Part shown: positions 54,037 to 64,000 of the stretch, in pieces
How positions within the stretch are numbered: position 1 is the stretch's first letter
How the letters are laid out: the number at the start of each line of letters is the position of its first letter
From: Symbiodinium sp. CCMP2592
Lineage: Eukaryota; Sar; Dinophyceae; Suessiales; Symbiodiniaceae
DNA: 64,000 nucleotides
Assembly (NCBI GenBank): GCA_905221615.1
Contig: CAJNDT010003424.1
Coordinates: 205,001 to 269,000, forward strand
Direction: 5' to 3'
The notes under the pieces: generated by a model
What the model was told of the DNA's origin: nothing
What the model saw: only the letters and a program-made list of their open reading frames with translations
Databases searched by the model: none
Program-made: the position numbers and the translations under genes

Positions 54037-57000
54037 CTATGTGCATGCTTGCATAACACCCACCCGATGCTTTGCTCTGCCAGAAATAAAAAAAAAGCAA
54101 AAGGGCATCTCAAGTCGCCAAGTGGCGTTCTCGAGCTCTGCAAACGGGGGAGCATCACGCGACTGATCCTCGGAGTACTTGAGGGCCATCCTGTAGAGAT
54201 CGGGATACCTTCGGCTGATCTCTATAGTTTTGGGCTCCGGCTTTTCGGTTCCCTCATCGCATGTAAAAGACGGCATGCCCCAAACAAAATCAATAACTCA
54301 CTAGGACGCGCTCGCTCAGAATCTCCGAAGTGTCAGAAAACCCTGGAATCTGAACTGCGCCAGGCAGCTTCTTCCCCCCGAGAAACTGGAGAAGTGGTGT
54401 CACCTTCCGCAGATCTTCGACGACCCGGATGGCCTGGTGCTGCCAGTAGCTTCTACGAGATACTTGGGAAAGCGCATGGTCAAAGGGTTCAAGGGGGTAA
54501 GCTGGTGAGTCTACGAAGAGAGATTCTGCCACTGAGTTCGTGGGCCAGCTGCTGGGAGCAAGTGCCAAAGCCTGCTTCTTGTAGACCTTAGGATCTTCCA
54601 GCATCGTCCGCAGAGTCTTCGTCACCGCCTCCCCCACACGTCTTTAGCCGAACATGCAACAAGGCATCATGCTCTTATGGTTGCATTACAAGCCGCACTT
54701 GGCCTCCAAGATCAGTGGGTCGACGAGGTGGGACCGTAGAAGCTGGCAGAGAACGTCTTGGAAGCAAATGGGATCACAGCACCTGTGAAAGCAATGGACA
54801 CGCGCGATCAAAACGCAAACATGCCCCTCGTACAGTACTAGTATGGGTCTGAAAAAAGTGAAACTTCGATTTCCCAGCACCGAGGCGCTCTTGCAGAGAA
54901 GCGTTGCTTCGTTGCATCATCGCGGAAACGAACTGACAAATACAAGCGATCCTGGGTCAAGGGTTAGTCATGAGATAAGCATGGAAGGTCTGACGACTTG
55001 CAGACAGGCTCTGCCTTTCCACTCTACAGCCAAGGGTCGTCCTCGCTGGCAGAGGCTCGTCATTGTGCCGCCCTGCCAAAACCGGTGTAAGGCAGCAAAA
55101 GTGAAGCTCTTGAACAGGCATGTGAGCCACGAAACTCTGTGCAGCTTGACTTAGACGATGCGAGTCGACGTTCCTGAAGTCTGCTCGTGGTTTCCGCTTA
55201 CATGCCCAGAGATCCGCGGATGCCTTTTGTGGCCGTGAGCACCTGGCGGAGGCGAGCCACGACCTGAGAAGCCGAGCTCTGAGCCCTCTGATTAGGCAAG
55301 GCCTTGCTCCACCCGGACTCGGCGATCTCTTCGTAAGACTCCAGCCTTGGAGTGGCTTGCAGCTTTGTAGAACATGTCCACGATCTCCTGTCAAAGTCCG
55401 CGTCTGCTCAGCTGCTGGAACTCTTGAACTGGACAGGAAACTGTTCGGAAACTGCTGCTCTGCGCTAGGGGCATGTTTATGAGGGCTCGCCCCCAGCATC
55501 CTGCGAGCCGTACATGATGATGTTCTGCGAGATCTGGAGCACGTCGATCCAAGTGCTTCTTAGCCGCATGTTATCCTGGGCTGAATGTGTTGTGCGAGAC
55601 ATGCAGCAGCCAGACGAAACTCCGAGCGACCTTTCGTTCTGTGGTACGATGCGCCAGCTGTGACTTTCATACAAATGGTCGGGTCACGAACAAGGCCTTG
55701 TTCTCGAGGTGCATGATAGTTCTGACAAAACAGGACTGGGATGACTCGGAGGAGCTCCAGTAAACGTGCCGGCAGACCTCGCCGCAAGTTCAGGTGTCGC
55801 AGCTCTCGTGGCGTACTCCTGCAACGGCTCCAGGCTCCCAGGCGAAGCTGGTCTAAGTTGCGTGACCAAATCGACCATCTGCAAGCCAGCCTCCGGACCT
55901 GTGATGGATGCCAGGAGCTTCACCTCAGCATTCCGTGCTGAAGGTTGGTCGAGTCGAGGTGAATCCATGCTTTCGGTGCCGGCGGGGGGTGGAAGTGAAC
56001 GTCACAGAAAACTTGCCGCGGAACTTCTCGCGCACATTTCAATCACAGCTCGGCATGGGCCAGAAAGACTGAGCCATGCGGCAATGTGAGCGCCATCCTC
56101 GGTGAGGTATTCTTCCTTGGAAGCCATCACACACATACGACAAGTCGTGCTGATAGGGCTTTGTCTGCCAATATTGACACTAGAGGGAACGAAAGCACAG
56201 TGGAGTCTGGTCGGGAAGCACGAAAAAAGGCAGCTGGTACAACAACGAGGACCAGGATCACTGCTGAAAGAGTTCCCTCCCTTGCACACGGCTTTTACCC
56301 CGAAAGAGCTGTAGTAGAGCGTCGCGGAGGAACCAGTTCAACAGCAGCGGGAGCAACTCCTCGAGAATGTCGCAGACCTCCTCCCTGGCAAGATTGCTCG
56401 GACATGTGCAGAGATTGACGATGGATTGATGCTGATGTTGGGCCAAGGGATTCGCGCATGGGTCGTTTCCCACCAGCCTGATTTGCTTTTCCTGCACCAG
56501 ATCGAGGAGGCCAAGGAGCATCGTCTTCGTGATTTCACTATTGATGTCGGCCTGAACACACCACGAGATAACCAAAAAAGAATCGGTCGTCATGCTTGCT
56601 TGTTGGTCTTCAGATGCAGGTGCACCTCACCAAAAGCGAGTAGAGTGGGGACCACGATCGTCTTTACTCCACGACCTGCTTCTTCACGGCCTCGAGTCCC
56701 AGTGCTTCAGCCCTGCGCACAGCTTCGGGAACCACAAGAATAGCAAGACGTGCGCCAAGAGGCAGTGATCACTGCTCAGCATCATGCGTCGGAGCAGGTC
56801 CAAACACCGGTTGCCGAGGTCATATGAAACGATGCACGACAAGAAGCCTCGCAGCAGGGCACTGAAGCTGTCCCTTGCCTCACACATGTACTTGGAGTCA
56901 TCTTGAGTTAACAAAGTTAACCGCATGGATCTTCAGTGAGTGCCGTCTTCACTTTACATGCTGTGCTTGCCCCCGCTCCCATCACGCCCACTCACTAGGG

Positions 57001-57990
57001 TAAAACGCACCACTGCACCGCGACGTCGCTTCGTTCAGGCGGCCTAAAGTGTCCACCAAGTTGTTCCGGGCCGTGTCGTGGCGCTCCATAACCTCAAGGG
57101 TGGATGGACGGATGGAGCAAAGTTTGGATCTGGAGGAACCTGGCTCAGGTAGGCAGTGTTCGACGAAACAAGCAAATTTTGGCAAAGCTGTCCAACCATC
57201 TACGTCTAAAGCGGATGGTTGCGATGACGCTCATCCCAACCAGAGCGCCCTGTAGAACGGTAGATGTGACCCGCCCCCGCTGTACTCAGCACCCGGCTGC
57301 CGTGATCAGCTCAAGGATGTAGGACACTGTGATCTGCATCTCCTCGGGCAGCCCTGCTACCTGCCCTCGAGGCCTCTGCTAACAAACCCAATCACCCGGT
57401 CCCACAGGGCGCTTCACAGCTCAGGCTCCTGAGACTCTCCTGAATAGTGAAGAACGACAAGTTAGAACGTGGAAAGCTCCCAACTTTGAGCGGGAGGATA
57501 CTCGCTTCTCCTTGTCAGAGCTGCCATGGTCCATCATGCCATCCCAAAATACCTCCTCGACGTCGAAGCCCTGACAGACCGCGCAGGTTTCTTCATACTC
57601 CGCTCGTGTATCTCAGACATTTCGATCGCATCGTCTTCCTAGACATGGCTGCCGCGCAAACTTGCCTAATTTCAGTTCATCGCGATGGTCGAAAGCAGTC
57701 GAAAGCCATTGCCTCCGCCGCCGCCCCGCTGCTTTGAGCCCTGAGGGCCGCATTCTCACGGACGATGCCGATGCGAGCAGCAAGGGCACTGGGCTCCTGC
57801 CATCCACGACATGTCTCGGACGAGAAGCCCAGAGGCTGTCGACTTTCGACATCTACGAAGACATGCTTTCGCATCCCCCGAGCGGCCTCCAAGATCTCCT
57901 CCAAGGACTCCATGATCAGCTTCAGCTTGCCCACCCCTGCTCCCATTTTAAGCCTGACAGCTCCAGCAATGAGATGGCGGCAGGGCAAGC
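54037..57990 (-). CDS. unidentified large multi-exon helical-repeat protein (possibly two genes)
   Basis: Many minus-strand exons have strong coding composition. In order they are about 57690-57985 (KLIMESLEEILEAARGMRKH, VFVDVESRQPLGF), about 57290-57360 (LPEEMQITVSYILELITAAG), about 57000-57140 (STLEVMERHDTARNNLVDTL, GRLNEATSRC), about 56700-56920 (ARDSFSALLRGFLSCIVSYD, CLDLLRRMMLSSDHC) and about 56320-56560 (INSEITKTMLLGLLDLVQEK, REEVCDILEELLPLLLNWFL). They continue at about 55690-55960 (LLASITGPEAGLQMVDLVTQ), about 55200-55400 (PRLESYEEIAESGWSKALPN), about 54690-54785 (CFQDVLCQLLRSHLVDPLIL), about 54300-54630 (EAVTKTLRTMLEDPKVYKKQ) and about 54150-54270 (EISRRYPDLYRMALKYSEDQ). Repeated Leu-rich amphipathic helices suggest an armadillo/HEAT-like or channel-associated helical solenoid. 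I cannot name the family, and splice joins were not resolved. Confidence 0.55.
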
Positions 57991-58589
57991 TGCAACACGA
58001 ACGGTACTGGTCTCACTTTTTGCCCGTGATCTGGCACACCCCAACTGAGACCTGGGCCCCATCCCGGCATTGCTCTGTTTCCGCGCCAGCTCCTCCTTGC
58101 AGACTTACATCCACACATGCAATAGAGTCAATAGAGTAGTCCCACTCCTTCTGGAGTCATACTCCGAGCTTATATACCCGCTTTGGCTTGAGTACTGTCA
58201 GTGCGCCAGACATCGCAAGAAGCGCCGTCCTGTCGCTTCTTGAAGGCAACATCGTAGACATCCAGGGCCAAGAGGTTCGTACTCTCGATCTCATCCCGCA
58301 TGTCCCTGAGAACGCATGCTCTTACTGGCTCCGAGGACTGCTTCTCTTCGTTCAGGCTTTCGCGGGACTACAATGTTAGCTGCTCCACACGCAGGCTGAG
58401 GCTCCATACTGTATCCCCCAAAGCGTCAACAAACGAGTTCGCGGATGCCGAAGCCACATGGCAATTGTGGACAAGTTCGCTTTGCACAACTTTGGATTGG
58501 AAAGGGAAGTCTGCGCAGCCGGAACAAGTCCACGATACTTATTCAGAGAAGGGGAGCACCTCCGCAGACGAGGAGCGAAGAGAGCAGTA

Positions 58590-60080
58590 AGGGAGGTTGC
58601 AATCCGAGGCGCATTGTGATGATGCAGTCATCCAGCTTCTGCAGAGACTTAAGCTTGCTAACCACATAGATCTGGTACTCTTTGAAGCATGCCTCAGCGC
58701 GCACATGGCAGACAGGCCCCTGCAGCAGCAAGAAGGCCTTGGCTTTGATAGTTTCTATCCGAGAAGAGGCACCACAAACTTGTTATGGTAGAGCCGGAGG
58801 TTTTGCAGACTGCGGAGGTGGCTCATGGCGTTCAGCGCTTGCGAGAGCTGCGAGGGGGTCCAGTCCTGAGATCTTGGTTTGGTAACTGCCATACATCTGA
58901 ATCTTGTTCGAAGCCGTCAAACCCGAAAATCTGCGAGTTCCGGCCAGTCTAGTGCTCCAACCATACGTAGGCCATCCAAGCAGATTGGGGCATCCTGGCT
59001 CCACGGCTCCGCCCACTTACTTCTGTTTAAGCCAATTTAAGCTTGCGGGTCGAACTCGTTGTACGCCAAATCCAGGCGCTTGATGCGCATGGAGGACTTC
59101 AGATTCTCAAGGCTGCCGCTGAGCTGGTTGTGCGACCTGGCCACATTCAGGCAAAACCACTGTGCTGGCGTGAGCCTTACGAACGCAAGGACAAAAAAAA
59201 GATTGCTTGACATCTCAGCCGGTGAAGCCCAACCCATCCAACACCCTTCCCCAACCCCTTCCCGGAGCAATAGCAAATGACTGTCGAAAGCCAAACACCT
59301 ACATGTCGAACCCGAATATGGGACAATGCCGGAGCCCAAGGCACAGAATCAGCACCTCCAGGGAGGGAAGAAGACCCAAGCTCGGCCTGGGCTGCCGTTG
59401 TGAAAAAACAAGTACGCCTTTCGAACTACCTCTTTATAGTTGTTTTTTGCCGATTTGCCTTTATTTCCTACTTCTGCCCTGAAGCTCAGCTGCAAGCACT
59501 TTAAAGCATCCTGCAAGAGAAAGTTTGCAGCGCAGCCCTTAAGGGGCAGATGTCCGGTTTGACTGGTGGCGTCTCCATCATCCTCAGAGAATGCCTACCC
59601 TACTCGGGCCTCCACCTCCCTGAAAACAAAGCATTGCTGGACATGCTAGGCAGCATGAGCTTGAGCAGGTTGTACGCCAGGTTCCTCAAACAAATCACAA
59701 AACTTGCTCAGACGATCTGGTGCAGCTGATTAGGGCGTGTGCGGCAGACAGCTGTGCCGTTGAAAAAATCAGACACAAATGAATGCTGGTTGCCCCTTGT
59801 TCCGCCATGCGGTTGGGATTGGGAACACCAAATTAACCTTCAGCTGCAGCAGTAGCATTGCAGCCCCGGCTCAGTTCGATCAAGTTCGGCAGGTTCAGTG
59901 AAATGCGAGACAGTCGGTTCTTCCTTGCCTTGGTATGCCGATAAAAGCGTCATGGTAACCTGGCAACCCTGCACCAGTGTGGCTGGACATCTATGCTAAA
60001 CAAGCAGAGCGGCCATGATGGTGTGTAACGAATCGAAACCGTTGGTTTTGTTCAACACGGAGATATCCATCAAGTGATTG
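58590..60080 (-). CDS. leucine-rich repeat protein
   Basis: A series of minus-strand exons each carry part of a leucine-rich repeat. They are near 60040-60085 (SNNHLMDISVLN), near 59870-59930 (KNRLSRISLNLPNLIEL), about 59620-59690 (LRNLAYNLLKLML), 59037-59130 (LSGSLENLKSSMRIKRLDLA, then YNEFDPQA), about 58775-58875 (LNAMSHLRSLQNLRLYHNKF) and about 58600-58700 (FKEYQIYVVSKLKSLQKLDD). The last is a typical C-terminal LRR cap, as in U2A'-like and ciliary LRR proteins. The exon-per-repeat layout and consistent order make the family call firm, although most junctions are not resolved. Some repeats may be missing. Function unknown; LRR domains bind other proteins. Confidence 0.7.
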
Positions 60081-60994
60081 TTGGAAACCTAGGTTGCCGA
60101 AATGTCTTCATGCGCATTTCTCTCATGCTGATGGTACCGTGGGCCACATCTGTGACAAGAGCAGCTTTACAGGCAGCATCGGACAGATGATTGCCAAGTT
60201 CGTGACGAACGCAAGCGCATCTGGTGCAGCACGCGGAGCTGTCAGGTCTTGGAGAGTATGAACAAAAGCCCGCGGCTGCAACCGGACAGAAACGCTGCTA
60301 AAGCCATCTTGGGAGCATCCACCAGCTGGACCCGGTGCTTGCGCAGCTGAGGGTGAAGGAGACCCCCCGACGGGCCCTCCAGAGTATCCAGCTGGTAACG
60401 ATCGCCTTTCAGACATCTCCATCGAGGATGCTGCCCACTGGGGATTGTAGCAGGTAGCATCGAGATACCAGTACAGCCAAGCACGGATCTCAGACCGGGA
60501 CTGCTGAAGTCAATCTTCGTGGGATGCTGCCTTGCGCATAAGCGGGAAGATCAAGCGGCAAGGCTCGCCCATGACTCATCGCAAAGCAGGATGTTGCAGC
60601 CACAGCGCTGCTTCCAGCCGGGCCCCAGCACGTTCGCGAAGTCCTCGTCTTTCAGGGACGTCACCTTGGCACAGCCGGCACATCGGCGCTTTCATTTCAG
60701 ACTAAGGGTGTGAGTAGGACCTGGGCTTGGATTGGGAAGTTTTCAGGTTGTATCGCCTCTGACGACTCTGCCTCTTAACGGCAGCTCGGACACATGGATA
60801 CTCCGCTCGAAGATCTCGTCCAGCTCCCGCTTCCACTGCAGGCAGGGGAGGGATTGATCGAGCAGGCAAGGACGCTTCCTAGAATATCTATCGTCCGAAA
60901 CTTGACCATCTTATGTCCGGCCGAACCCGGAAATTCGAGCGGGTGCACCAGTAGTTGCCAGGACGCTTGACAGCCTACAACTCCCTGTCTAAGT
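60081..60994. other. no clear gene
   Basis: N-terminal exons of the LRR gene may lie at 60.1-60.5 kb, where minus-strand frames are Leu-rich, but nothing is decisive. Confidence 0.3.
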
Positions 60995-61486
60995 CTACTG
61001 CTCGTTCCTGCAGCAACGGGGTACTTCCCTCTTAAGTTTCGAACATGGCATGCAGTCCTTTGCTTTCTCGAGCTCTGCCAGCTGCTCTTTGGACGGCCTG
61101 ACCGGAAAAGTTGCTCTTGCGTTTAAGAAGACCGACACCTTCAGCAACTGACGCGTTGCATTCGAGTCCGCTGGCCTCTGTGCGGCAAGGCTAAGCCGCA
61201 TGCTTCCCTGAGACCATACATCCGTTCGGCACACTCTGGAGACTCCTGTCCAAGACCCCGACCCGTCGGCCGCGCACAGGGCTTTCCTCCATTGCGCATG
61301 AGGGCCATGCAGCTTCACCTTTCCAAGCAAGGTTGTCTTCGCGTCGGCAGCGCGGTTGTGCAAATGCAGCGCGCACTGCGTTGAACGCGGCTTCCTCAAG
61401 GGTTCAGAACGTCTTGCCTCCGAGTACTCGGAAAGTGGGCTGCGGCGCACCCCGCGTGGGACTTGAGCCCAAGATACATCAGACAA
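60995..61486 (-). CDS. unidentified ORF with Cys-containing C-terminus
   Basis: A 163-codon minus-strand frame ends at a stop. The C-terminal part, LLKVSVFLNARATFPVRPSK then EQLAELEKAKDCMPCSKLKR, looks coding, with a CMPC pair and a later CC. The N-terminal part is basic and less certain. No family recognised. Confidence 0.4.
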   Translation of the reverse strand: MSDVSWAQVPRGVRRSPLSEYSEARRSEPLRKPRSTQCALHLHNRAADAKTTLLGKVKLHGPHAQWRKALCAADGSGSWTGVSRVCRTDVWSQGSMRLSLAAQRPADSNATRQLLKVSVFLNARATFPVRPSKEQLAELEKAKDCMPCSKLKREVPRCCRNEQ

Positions 61487-61974
61487 AGTCAGGAATAAAT
61501 TTGTTGGTAAGGTGATTGCATGTAACTCGAATCCTTGCGCCAGGTCTGCTTGTCATCCCCTTGTGGAAGAAGCAAACCATTCCGAAAGTCTGACATGCCA
61601 TAACCCCTGCACGTTGCTCGATCCGAGCTTCACAGTCCGGGTGCAAAGACAAGCTGGACTCCCAGCGCACAACAACCTCCCCTGACTGCTGCTAAGTTAC
61701 TATTATGCGCCTGGAGCCTCATCGGCCTGTCGCACCCCTGAGCAGGGCCTTGTCTGCTCGCTTAGACCCGTCACATTCAACTGCGGGGTGCCATAGACCT
61801 GCAAACGAAGCCGATACACGCTTCTTGCTGCAGCACATGATGCAAGGCTGACCATGCAAAGACCAAACAGCCGTTGGGGATCAGACTTTGTTTTGCCTCC
61901 TGAATTGCTGATCAGACGTTTACGTTCTATGGCCTCGCCTCAAATGATTAGACGCTCAAGTTTGCTGGTGTTGC
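61487..61974. other. no clear gene
   Basis: No convincing exon or repeat. Confidence 0.3.
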
Positions 61975-62091
61975 AATGACGACGAGCATAACTACCAGTA
62001 CTACTAGTACTAGTACTAGTACCAGTACTGCAACTACTGTTCCTGCTACTGCTACTACTACTACTACTACGACTACGACGACGACGACTAT

Positions 62092-62167
<76 letters not shown>

Positions 62168-62255
62168 GACAACTACGACGACTACTACTTCTACTACTAC
62201 TGCCACTACCACTACCACTACCACTACCACTACTACTACTACTACGACGACGACT
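61975..62255. repeat. (CTA)n trinucleotide microsatellite, second block
   Basis: TACTAG and ACTACT repeats, then a nearly pure (CTA)n tract at about 62090-62165, ending in CTACCA and CGA variants. Similar in make-up to the block at 27 kb. Confidence 0.95.
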
Positions 62256-62600
62256 ACTATGAAAAGAAAACGGGCGATAATGAAGAAAACAGTCGATGTA
62301 ATGACGCAAACTATTTCAAGTATTACTAAAGCACCAATAAGAAACAGTAGAAAAAAGTAACAGTAAATATGTTAAAGACAAGCGTAGTGGCAATGATGAT
62401 AACAGCAATAATGCCGCAGGTGCTGCTGCTTGTTGCGACGACCAAGAGGAGAACGGCGACAACAACACCACCAGTGTTGCTGCTTCTGCCGCTGCTGCTA
62501 TTAATCGTGCTGAGACAATCTTTGGAACAGACCATCATTTCCAGCGGATTGAGTCGGATGTCTGAGAAGGTGCTGCCAACTCTAAGCGTACGTATTAGAA
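62256..62600. other. A-rich low-complexity and GCT/CAC-type repeats
   Basis: Low-complexity sequence with AAC/CAC and CTG/GCT runs at about 62455-62500; no gene seen. Confidence 0.5.
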
Positions 62601-62639
62601 GCAGCCAAGCAACCCAAACATGACAGCTTGTCCAAGCTG

Positions 62640-63660
62640 AGTGAAGCATGTCTGACTTGGCGCCTCTTCACTGAGGCTGGTGCTGTGATCCCTTGCAGGT
62701 CTTCCCGAAACTCCACGGGCACCGTCTCCGAAGCCTCCTCCTTGCTAGACAAAAAGAATCTCAATGCTCTGGGCACGGTTCATGAATATATGTGGTGCAA
62801 GAGCCCGAAAGCCAGAACGCCTTGACTGCCGTTGCATGACACTTTGGGAGAACACTTCTACGCCTGGCCGGCCAGGGCTGGGCGCCACCGGCAGAAGACC
62901 TGTGGTGACAATTCCGCAAACTCCGGCGGGCGAATCTCGGCATGCTACAGGATCCAGGAGGGCAGCCGAAGCTTTGATCCATCTTCTGGACATGCCGACG
63001 CCTGTTTTCGTAACAGTGCAATGGACAGCACAGTAGAGATTGACCCTGCGAAAGCAGCTTGGGGGTTCTATCCTGAGACTCACAGTTTCCCTGCAAAAGC
63101 CAACTTGCATTGAGCTTTGCTGCCAGTTTAGCAGGACGACAGACGCGCACAGAGAATGCGGCTTTTGTCGGTGTGGGCTTGGAGAGAGGGGCTCCAGCAG
63201 GGATGCAAAGCAGCGGCCAGGCTGAGAACCAGACCCGCACATTGCCCTTGAGGCTGAGGATCTCCTGGGATGCAGGACATCTGCATACTGCCATACGTCA
63301 AGTGTTGCCGAACTGACCGTTCTAATCATCGCAAGTTCTCGGTCGGATCGAGCAGATTTTGGACCAACACTATGCCCCAAGTTCGTACAGCAAAGTACCC
63401 ATTGCCCTTTTGGGCTGCCTTCGGGTTGGGGATGCCAGAAATAAGAAAAAAAGTGTCGACCAGTTCGGGTACTGAATATGGCTCTGCTAAGAGAGATGCC
63501 AACAGAGCTGAATGATGTGGCTGGGATGTGCAACATTGCGTGACGAAGTGTCGCAGTTTTGGGACTATCATCCGAGCTTAGCATCTCAGACTTGGCCCCG
63601 GACGTTGTTCATGCGTCGCAGGAGGTCCCCACACTCCGCCAGCAGGGAGGTCCGGCGCTG
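62640..63660 (-). CDS. unidentified multi-exon gene, partial
   Basis: Three minus-strand segments look exonic: about 63590-63655 (RRTSLLAECGDLLRRMNNVR), about 63335-63500 (ALLASLLAEPYSVPELVDTF, AQKGNGYFAVRTWGIVLVQN) and about 62645-62765 (SSKEEASETVPVEFREDLQG). Between them the long frames on both strands (62.75-63.3 kb) have poor composition and are probably intron. No family recognised. Confidence 0.42.
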
Positions 63661-64000
63661 GCATCACTATCACATGTTGGGCAAGGGAAGAGATCACCCC
63701 ATGCCACAAAGCCAGTAAGCTGCCTGTACGGTTCTAGCAGATTCTGTTCTAGCACTGAAGGCAAGACCCAAGATACTCTGAGGCCGGTGTGAGGGGTTTA
63801 GTGATCTGCCTTTCGTACAATGAAGTACCATCGCTGAGCATACTGGACATCAAGTCGGGCCTTCATGCCGGTTCTAGCAACCAGCATCGGGCAAGACGTA
63901 CATATACACAGGGATCTACAGAAGAGTTTGCAGGTGGGAGCTGGAGGCACCCGGAGGAAAAGCGCTTCAGGCTCTCGCTGGCCTATGCTGGGAGTCTGGG
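63661..64000. other. no clear gene
   Basis: No convincing exon at the right edge; a gene may continue beyond the window. Confidence 0.3.

Noticed and set aside
62745-63584. Minus-strand 279-codon frame
   Set aside because: Composition is Ser/Cys/Arg-rich and random-looking, and real exon-like segments at either end are in other frames.

Overview
This window looks like nuclear DNA of a dinoflagellate, most likely a Symbiodiniaceae-type alga. The evidence is a degenerate spliced-leader relict upstream of an intronless gene, many introns with GC or GA donors and AG|G acceptors, short exons, a large PPR protein, an ankyrin-repeat cation channel, a CDPK-like kinase and very low gene density. Every gene I can support lies on the minus strand, as expected for a directional dinoflagellate gene block. 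I saw no bacterial operons, tRNA, rRNA or CRISPR arrays. Gene models were built by eye from reading frames and splice phases, so exon edges marked approximate should be treated that way.

Layout, left to right. 1-3.0 kb: a CDPK-like kinase cut by the left edge, behind the last exons of an EF-hand gene. 3.4-5.4 kb: a Gln/Pro-rich protein, then an intronless secreted Cys-rich protein with the spliced-leader relict. 6.7-14 kb: mostly unidentified exon clusters, including a duplicated terminal exon around a minisatellite and an ORF that contains a long hairpin. 14.6-15.5 kb: a GT54/MGAT4-like glycosyltransferase. 16.7-17.5 kb: part of a kinesin motor domain. 20.3-23.0 kb: a complete three-exon PPR gene. 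24.1-26.3 kb: an unidentified multi-exon gene. 27-28 kb: a large (CTA)n/(TAG)n block. 31-32.1 kb: unidentified exons. 32.6-36.6 kb: an ankyrin/TRP-like channel. 36.6-43.2 kb: several unidentified genes, one with two exons that join cleanly at 43.1 kb.

From 43.4 to 53.9 kb the DNA is almost wholly repetitive and carries no credible gene. In order it holds an inverted box, a 6.8 kb array of about 4.5 diverged units of roughly 1.5 kb, hairpin-forming TTTAGATAG modules with a 17-bp minisatellite inside, the inverted mate of the first box, 1.7 kb of AT-rich degenerate repeat, a 330-bp hairpin of (CCAAAATTT)n, and an inverted copy of a poly-C/TGACAGACCA box. This nested, inverted-repeat-bounded structure is the strongest candidate for something undescribed.

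From 54.0 to 58.0 kb there is a multi-exon gene with helical-repeat character, then a leucine-rich-repeat gene (58.6-60.1 kb), a Cys-containing ORF (61.0-61.5 kb), another CTA microsatellite (62.0-62.3 kb) and an unidentified gene (62.6-63.7 kb). The recognised genes point to calcium signalling (kinase, EF-hands, channel), organelle RNA metabolism (PPR), glycosylation and microtubule motility. Nothing suggests they share one pathway.
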